This document shows positions 56,660 through 64,000 of a DNA stretch of 64,000 nucleotides, piece by piece. Within the stretch, counting starts at the first letter, position 1. Every line of letters starts with the position of its first letter. A program made the translations under genes and the position numbers. The notes under the pieces are model-generated. The model had not been told where the DNA came from, ran no database searches, and saw only the letters and a list, made by a program, of their open reading frames with translations. The stretch spans positions 12,683,112 to 12,747,111 of the forward strand of contig JAEMBT020000009.1 of the NCBI GenBank assembly GCA_018873245.2, in the 5' to 3' direction. The stretch is from Archegozetes longisetosus (lineage: Eukaryota > Arthropoda > Arachnida > Sarcoptiformes > Trhypochthoniidae).

Positions 56660-58439
56660 TTTTAACAACCAATTTCTTAGCCTTCATATACATATTTGAT
56701 AAAAAGCACTACAATTGTAGAAATGAATAGTTCACTTTCATCAACTTGTGGACAATTTCTTAACTTTTTTGATAAGATTGAGAAAAAAAGTTTGTTATTC
56801 ACATCCAGTCATTTGATTGGGTATCATAAGTATTAACATTGGATATTAAAACATAAGCAGTCTTTGGGACCTTTTCATGTTATTTAAGTGTTTTCTATTA
56901 TATATGACTTCAACTAAAATGGTTTAAATGAAATTTTTCAGATACATTTTAAAATTTTCGTCTTATTTAAAAAGATATTTTTGTCAATAACTTTAAGATA
57001 TTGTTTTGCTTTTCTCTAATTGATTCAATGATTTGAAAGTTTAATATTTATAATAGAAATGAACTCATAATTAATAATTATTGCAATATAAGTCGATTTT
57101 TGATAATTGACTCGATTTGCTTAATAAAAATATGAAACCTTATGAAAGATTCACTATTTAATGAATGAATTAAGAATTGTAATCAATTTGATAACAATTG
57201 ATGTGATGGATAACATAAATGAAAACTAAACGATAATATAAACATAATTAATATTTAGTAAACGATTGATTTCTACTTTCGATGCAGTATTAACTGAGCG
57301 ATCAATTAATTGAATAGAACTACATCGAAAGGCGAAAGTTTATCAACTCTTATATTTAATAAAACTTGAATACTTAAAAGTTTGTTCACTAATTTAGCCA
57401 TTCATTGATTAGCTTTTAAACACTTCTATATCTTATTGAACTTACAATATCTGTAAGAGAACGTATGACGTGATGCAACAGTGAATCCATGATTTATTGA
57501 TTCAAATTTTGTAAAAACTTCATTCAAGTTCTAAATTGAATACCTTTTAGGTACGCTTCAGACACTCATATCAAGTAATGAAAACTTGTTATTCGTATCT
57601 AGTTTTGCAACAATTTGAAAGTACTTTTTGCACGACTTTAGTGCAAGCGTCTGATGTCGTGCCTCCAATTGAATACCTGATCCAACTGATCTTCAATTAG
57701 AATATCCAAAACTGTTTAACAATAATTGAAGCAGCAGCTCATTCCCATTTAAATTGTGCCTTGGTTTATACCTAGAGTGATAACATAAAATTTGAATAAA
57801 ATTACTTTAATTTTATATATGTTTGTTCCGAACGTTTATACAATACAATGATATAAAAAGTTCGTAGAGTTTTCAAGAACGGAATTAGGACAAAAGCTTT
57901 TTAATCCATCCTAATACAATTAATATTGTTTTGATCTTATACTCAACTTTTTGGAATTATTTTATGTCAATTCAAAAAAGCCTTTATGTTCTTAACTCAA
58001 TTTGAGTCAAATTGAGTCATTATCATCAAATTATGTTTGATCCCTTCGTCTGAGTTATCTATTTCAGTGATGATATCTCAGAACTAGCATCGCATTTCGG
58101 AATAGAATTATTGTGAACTGCGATACCACGCTCAGGCTTTGTTTGAGGCAAACTTGATCTACAACTATAATGGTTAGAAACTTTGAATCAATCCTGCAAC
58201 AAAATACCTAACTATCGAAGTTATTGCATCCTTTGAATCTTTGGCCACAAACTGAAAGCTCTCTTGCCTTAAGATTTTTGCTTTAGAGAAACTGTTCTCT
58301 AATTTTCCAATCAGAGCTAACCTTATCTTTGAGATCGCAGATTGTTTTATTCACAAAGACTGTGACTGACCCCTAACAGCACACAGCTATTGAAAAATCT
58401 CAAGTATCAACTAAATTTATTGCCGAAAACTTATTGACT
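56660..58439. other. SDR upstream-type repeat DNA, no gene
   Basis: 56660-57330 resembles the upstream DNA of copies A and B (for example TTTATAATAGAAATGAACTC and the strings around TAAACATAATTAAT). 57430-57700 resembles 50030-50250 and 62240-62460. 58130-58330 resembles 51440-51600. The stretch is a mosaic of the SDR duplication unit without coding regions. Confidence 0.55.
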
Positions 58440-58625
58440 GATTCGTAGCTCTACCTTAAAACTTGAATCCACTCATTCTAACGATACAAAGAATAGTTGA
58501 ATCAGTATTGTTTGGATATTTATAAATTAGAATAATATTTTAGTCCATACAATTAAACTTTTAACCCGAATCTATTTTCTGGAAATTATTCAAAATTTTA
58601 AATGAAATAAGTTCAGAGCAATAGT
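58440..58625. repeat. R1 repeat, partial
   Basis: A short R1 copy (CCACTCATTCTAACGATACA, ATAGTTGAATCAGTATTGTT), truncated after the AGAGCAATA string. Confidence 0.6.
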
Positions 58626-60874
58626 AATTAAATAAAAGAGCACTTCTCTGGGAAAAAAACTCTTATGTATATACTTATGAAAGGCATCGGAAATAGTAAT
58701 TGCTCAGCATCATAATGTCCAGCAATAGACTCATTATACCCTTCAGACTACTTAATTAATTCAATTGATAAGAAAGACGTAGACCATGATTTCAATCAAT
58801 CTATAGTGAATGAATTACAAATAAAGTTTGTGTTTCGAATATATCCTAAGTTTCATTCAGTATTTAAGTATAAAGTGAAAATTCATGTTTATGTCAAAAA
58901 GTTTTATTGTCAAATTTGACTTAAAAAGATTCGTAAAATATCTCTTTGTACTGTGATCTGCAATTGCTATTAATGAAACAGCCGAAATATCACTTTGTTT
59001 CAAAACATAAAACTTTAGTTTTTCTATTGTATCGCATCATTTTTTTATTGTATTGGTCTAAAAACGAAATTTGCATGTATTGAAACTGCAGTACCGTTTG
59101 ATTAATAGCAAATGCAGATCACAGTACAGTCGGTCGAAAAAAGTTATGCGTAGATCCCGGATTAATCTCTGATGCGTTTGGATAAGATAAGAGGGACGAG
59201 ACAGAAATTGAAACTATAAGTTTATAGCGTCAAATTATGGCATTACTCAGTAATTAAAAAGCATATGAGTAATAATGTTATTCGTAGCTGAAGTCAATTT
59301 ATTTGATATTCATAAGAAAAACAATAAGTCATAGAATGAAAGCTACTGATAAAATATATCAAACTATTTCAATCAAAATAGTTCAACAGTCAATTGTGAT
59401 TCAGTTTAAATAATTTTAATAAGTTGGACTGTCCTCTCGAGCTATCACTTCTTGTAACCGATATGACATTGACTCAACTAACTTAATACAAAGATGAGTC
59501 AAATTCTATTTTATCAAAGTTCTAAACTAATCTTTTAAGTATTCGTTTATCGATTAATGTCACTAAACGTAATGAGATACTAAATATCAGATCTCAATGA
59601 GTTACTGAGCCCTTAGGTTTATCAACTCTTCTGCATCTTTTTAGTGATGACAAATACATAACTTTTATCTGTCGACGGTACATATAAGTTTAGCAAGAGT
59701 AAACATTTATTATCAGTTGATTGCGCACACTGTTTAAAAATGAGTGCAACATGAAGGTCGTTAGCTCATGAAAATTACATATTCAGTCCAAAAAATTAGT
59801 TTTTTCAATCAAAATTATTTGTAACATGTAAAATCTAGGCGTCAAATTTATTATAGTAAATTAGAAGTTAACTAAGTACTAAAATTAAGCTTATAACAAA
59901 TATTAAAGTTTACCTCTAATAGTTTTGACAAATAATTATTACTAATTGTTATAAAAGAAATATCTGGAGATTGAATTGTTGATCACCTTCCTGTTGCATT
60001 CATTTCTAAACAGAATATGCAAATATTTTTATCAGCTTTCGCTTGGTTTTGAACTATAATGCCTTATGCAAAACATAGTGAAACAATTTTTGGTAGTGCT
60101 TTAACTCCTATCAACTCGAATAACAATAATAGTGTTAAGTATAGAACTTTTTTCCAGAATTCAATTCAACAAAACAACAAAATTAAATAGCTAGTTAACA
60201 ACATTAATCTGAAGAATATTCAAGAACAATAATTGAACAAACAGTCGAAGAATGAATAACTGAAAGAATTCTATGAAAGTTTCAATAGACTTGACATTAG
60301 AACAGGTATTGACTTGGCTTCACTTAAAAATCACTTTAATGTAGTGTTACAACTTTTATTTTCTAATATCAAATCTGCTTATGATCACTTTATACCTCTC
60401 AGTATATGATAACATCAAAAGTTATTAAATTATGTAAATTTGCCAAAAGAAGACACTTTTTATGGTGAGATATTTGAAATTTGTGACGTTATTTTATGGT
60501 TTCTGTGTGCGATGTTTTTGTATGAGTAAAATAAATGAAAATGTAATACTTAATACCTCTGTAACAAATATACAACCGTTTTGTGTATAATGTGCAACCA
60601 TTTTAATTCAACCTTCGATTAAATGCTATGATTTAGTTTTTCTTCTTTACAAAAGTCTGTTAAGCCAAAAAATTAGTCGAAATATTTCAAATAAGTCTGA
60701 ACTTTATTATGGTTAACTGACTGAATAGCTCGAAGAGTATTACAAGTCTATTGTTGAACGTTATAACGTCTTAGAGGTTACTCTTTATAATATCTTTCAT
60801 AAGCACTAGTATTAGAAAATACACTAAAGATTTTGCCAGAGAAGCGCTCTTTATCGGAGATCAGCAAAGTTAAA
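58626..60874. other. AT-rich stretch without an identified gene
   Basis: About 2.2 kb with no convincing open frame. It contains the small MITE at 58957-59129. Next to it is a possible transposon end, TACAGTCGGTCGAAAAAAG (59123-59141), whose partner was not found. Confidence 0.4.
58957..59129. mobile_element. Small MITE, arms about 31 bp
   Basis: TGTACTGTGATCTGCAATTG at the left recurs as the complement of the right end (GTACTGTGATCTGCATTTGC), followed in both arms by CTATTAAT. About 110 bp of unique DNA lies between. Noncoding. Confidence 0.65.
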
Positions 60875-61787
60875 CTACATGGCAAATCCTCCTGACACTT
60901 GTACTATAGAACCAGTTATGTATGAACTTCTTGGAGATAATAAGAAAACTATCGCTTCCGCTGCTTCTTCCGGTTGTCCATGTCTTCCCAGAGGTAAATG
61001 TGGCCCATATTCGTCTTTGACTAGGGATCAAACAAATAAATGGTCAACAGAGACATCAATTGAAAAATAAGCTGAGGAAACAATACTTTTTTGAGGCACA
61101 GATTGAAGCATAGGCGTTTCAATGAATCCAGGCAAAACAGCATTACAGCGAATATTATATTTTCCCATTTCTCGAGCTACAGTTCTGGTCAATCCCTCTA
61201 CAGCAGCCTTTGAGGCCACATAATTACATAAATGAGTCATTCCCATCTTTGCGGCAACACTCGTCACGTTCACAATAGAGCCCTCACTCACTTTATGGTC
61301 GATCATTAGCTTACAGGCCAACTATTGGTACAAAAGATCGAGTCATCAGTTAATAAAAAATATCAAAAACACTGAATTAACAGTTAATAAGACACGAAAA
61401 TACCAAAACTCAGACCTGAGTTGCTAGAAAAGTTCCCTTAAGATTTACATCAATAACTTTGTCGAAATCTTCTTCTGAAATATCAATAAGCTCTTGACCA
61501 CCCAAAATGGCGGCACAGTTGACCAAAAGAGTGGCCACACTATTGTTGTAATTTTCATTAACAGATTCGAACAATTGTTTGATTGATTCACTTTTGGTGA
61601 CATCGACCTCGACAACAATATGTTTTGATTGACTGTTTTCAGAAATGATTTGTTTTGTCTGATTAGCGCCGCTCACATTAATGTCTGCGATCACTACCGA
61701 AGCATTTTCTTTGGCCAAAATTTGACAAACAGCCCGGCCAATGCCCGAACCACCTCCAGTGACTACTGCTATTCTATTGGTGAACAT
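60875..61787 (-). CDS. SDR family oxidoreductase, HSD17B8-like, copy F (intact)
   Basis: Exon 1 is 61416-61787, exon 2 61087-61321 and exon 3 60875-61020, giving 250 aa in frame. Introns are 94 and 66 bp with GT-AG ends. It starts [17 protein letters not shown] (cofactor loop) and has an NCAA variant at the NCAG position, the catalytic Ser, YVASK and the turn VLPGFIETP. The segment before the active-site Tyr ([12 protein letters not shown]) differs from the other copies, in a region that shapes the substrate pocket. Exon 3 also diverges ([18 protein letters not shown]). The 5' flank is shared almost base for base with pseudogene C. As with copy D, an NAD(P)-dependent keto/hydroxy oxidoreductase is likely, with substrate unknown. 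Confidence 0.87.
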
Positions 61788-62460
61788 TTTATTAACAGAT
61801 CCCTTTGATCTTTAGGTCAAAGTTAGACAAAAACACTATAGTTGTAGGAATGAACAGTTAACTTTCGCCAATTTGTAGAGTTTCACAATTTTTATGATAA
61901 GATTCATACGAAAATTTTGTTATAAACATACAGTCATTTGATTGGATAAGTGCTAAGATTAGATATTAAAACATCTGCAAATTCAGGACTTAATGTTATT
62001 TGTGTCCTTTCTGTTATACAGGGACTGATCTTACGAGGTAAGTTTGGGACTACGTAATAAACCATTTCAAAAATATTTTTATCACATAAATAACATGTGA
62101 TATGATGTTCGAAAAGGTATATAAAATGGCTGACCGCTGGACACTTACAAGTTGTGACCACTCAAAAAGTGACTTGCTGTGGCTTATTACTATTGATTGC
62201 TATGTATTTTGCCTATGAATATGTGCTGTCATTCAGTCAACTTATGATATCTGTAAGAGAACATGTCATGTGACGCAACCGTCAAATTCATGATTTATTG
62301 ATTTAAATTTTTGTAAAAATTTGATTCAAGTTCTATAAACTGACTTGATTACTCTTTGAATATGTTTCAGATGCTCATATCAATTGAATAAATGTTCAAT
62401 TGAATAATACTCTTCTTCGATGCCATCTCTCCAATTAAACACCTGATCCAACTGATCTAC
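61788..62460 (-). repeat. Duplicated SDR upstream region (copy 2)
   Basis: The partner of 49577-50250, differing at only a few bases. It presumably includes the promoter of copy F. The match stops where the 3' flank repeat begins (about 62465). Confidence 0.85.
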
Positions 62461-62471
62461 GGTCCAACTGA

Positions 62472-62840
62472 ACTGACGCAATTCGGTCAGTTACATATCT
62501 TTTTAATTGTTTGAAATAGTTGCCATTAGTTGTATTTGACATGAAATACAGTCTAACTAAAATGTTTGGTTTATAGCAAGATTGATCTCTGCAATTAGTT
62601 TAACGAGAAAAATGTTTTCAACTTAATGTCAGAGCTTTTTGGAGAAGATTCAATTCATTTAGTCGTAGATCAAAATTGAGTAATGACTGCATAGAACTAA
62701 GTCAAGCAATAAGTGAATTGTAATTCAATTTTAATCAGACATAACTAATTATATAACATATAGAAAAATAGAGCTCATGTTAAAAATATAAAAACAAAAT
62801 TTGAATAACACTAAAAATAATTGTAGTACAAAATCGATAG
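62472..62840. repeat. SDR 3' flank repeat (copy 2)
   Basis: Almost identical to 52110-52460 up to about 62790, with weaker similarity to other SDR 3' flanks after that. A mariner remnant begins where the SDR exon 3 would be expected, so the exon here has been lost or displaced. Confidence 0.8.
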
Positions 62841-62854
62841 TTAACCAATCGTTA

Positions 62855-64000
62855 GTTGAAGATCGCGTCAAAATTGTCAGATAATACTCAAAAGCAGAGG
62901 GAAATGCCTCGGGAAGGGTTTTGGCCAGATTTCCACCAATTGTTTGATGATAGGCACATGTGGTTCCAACAAGACGGGCCCCACCTCATTATGATCTCAG
63001 AGTCAGGGAAGTTTTAAACGAAAAACTCCCTGACTCTTGGATTGGTAGTTGAGGTACCGTTGAATGTCCACCAAGATCTTGCGACTTAACTTCCCCTCAC
63101 TTTTTTCTATGGGGGTAATTAAAGACAAAGTTTATACCACTAAATCACGGAATATTGAAGAACTGAAAACACGAATTAAGACGGAAATTGAAAATATTCC
63201 AATAGAAACGTGTCAACGTGTGTCAATGGGTTCTGCTCTATACATCTAAAACCACAACATATAAAGCCAAAACAACTAAAACAATTGATCTAAAAACATA
63301 AAACCGAAATAGACATAAAGTCAAAAATATGATATCGAACACACAAAGTCTAAACCATATAATCGAATAACAAAATATCGATTGTTATATTAGTCGAATG
63401 AGAAATAACTAAAATTTTCGACAGTTTAATACCTACAAGTGCTTATTGATATGTTTGAAATACAAATAATCAAATTTAATCAGACCATTATATATCCTCT
63501 AACTATTAACTTATCACAATTTTATTAGATTTAACTGCTTCACATATTCTATACGTGTCTTTAATCACTTCTTAATATAAATAATAAAATGTTAATCAAT
63601 TATTTTAGTGGGCGTTAGAAGTATTGAATACTTTGAAACTATTAATGGCTAACAATGTATATAAAGCAAAAGGTGACTAATAATTTCAATTTTTCGGAGT
63701 ATTTTATGTAAAAGTACACTTTATAAACTATTATAAGATTTCATTAAAACGATTTTAGACTATAAGAACTTGGTTTAATAAGTCGTTAATATATTGTTTT
63801 TCGACAATATATGTTTCGGTTTTATGTACATTTCGATGAAAAAATGTTTCGGATAAAAAATTTTAGATTAAAAGAAACTTTCGATTATAAAAAATTAGAT
63901 CTTATGATTTAGACATTTTGTCTTTAGTCGTTTAGTAGTAGACTCGTGTCAATCTGTCTCTGATCGCCTTAAAGAGTGTATAGTAAACAATGGAAAGCAA
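62855..64000 (+). pseudogene. Mariner-type transposase remnant, second copy, split by an insertion
   Basis: This has the same internally deleted structure as 17265-17710: EDRVKIVR, then WFQQDGPHL, then the C-terminal part with KTRIKTEIENI. It is interrupted at 63228-63945 by a 718 bp insertion, then resumes at 63946 with SVSDRLKE-type codons and runs off the window. Confidence 0.8.
63228..63945. mobile_element. Non-autonomous hAT-like insertion, 718 bp
   Basis: Flanked by a perfect 8 bp duplication, GTGTCAAT (63220-63227 and 63946-63953). Removing it restores the mariner sequence seen at 17640. The ends are imperfect inverted repeats (GGGTTCTGCTCTATAC against GAGTCTACTACTAAAC as the complement of the right end). 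Both subterminal regions contain ACATAAAACCGAAA or its complement. No transposase is encoded. Confidence 0.8.

Noticed and set aside
59123..59141. Tc1-like terminus TACAGTCGGTCGAAAAAAG
   Set aside because: No inverted partner was found in the window, so an element could not be supported.

Overview
The window is AT-rich, intron-bearing animal DNA, most likely from an arthropod and plausibly an acariform mite. That placement is an inference from gene content: an HSD17B8-type dehydrogenase family, a long intronless latrotoxin-like ankyrin gene, a C1GALT1-type last exon and many DNA transposons. No ribosomal or tRNA genes, CRISPR arrays or bacterial operons were seen.

Layout. (1) 1-11.2 kb is a large inverted duplication around a 1.4 kb spacer. 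Each arm carries one three-exon short-chain dehydrogenase/reductase (SDR) gene and the two genes point away from each other. The right arm alone has gained two non-autonomous transposons. (2) 11.2-17.9 kb is a graveyard of foldback elements, a dead hAT transposase and a deleted mariner. (3) 17,896-33,804 is a complete Polinton/Maverick (adintovirus-like) element of 15.9 kb. It has 302-303 bp terminal inverted repeats and a perfect 6 bp target duplication (CAGGAA). All genes lie on the + strand, in this order: a spliced gene with a tandemly repeated exon, a spliced zinc-motif gene, protein-primed-type DNA polymerase B, a BIR-BIR-RING inhibitor of apoptosis (IAP), packaging ATPase, a basic membrane-active-like protein, a conserved unknown, retroviral-type integrase, a small membrane protein, a penton-like minor capsid protein, a pVI-like protein, the double-jelly-roll major capsid protein and an adenain-like protease. 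Polymerase, IAP, integrase, penton and pVI-like genes are broken by small indels, while ATPase, major capsid and protease are open. (4) 34.0-38.3 kb holds a deleted pogo-like element, an apparently intact Tc1-like element and a hAT fragment. (5) 38.6-43.9 kb (- strand) is a giant ankyrin-repeat gene with a near-identical tandem repeat block and one frameshift. (6) 44-47.1 kb has transposase fossils, a MITE and an isolated C1GALT1-like last exon. (7) 48-63 kb is a second SDR cluster: two intact copies, two pseudogenes and one exon scrap, spread by segmental duplication together with dispersed flanking repeats and ending in nested mariner/hAT insertions.

How the parts work together. The Polinton carries the standard replication, integration, packaging, capsid and maturation functions, plus an anti-apoptotic gene that would fit a virus-like life cycle. 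The four SDR genes that look intact (250, 249, 250 and 250 aa) have the NAD(P)-binding and catalytic motifs. They probably act as 17-beta-hydroxysteroid or 3-oxoacyl reductase-like enzymes; substrates cannot be read from sequence.
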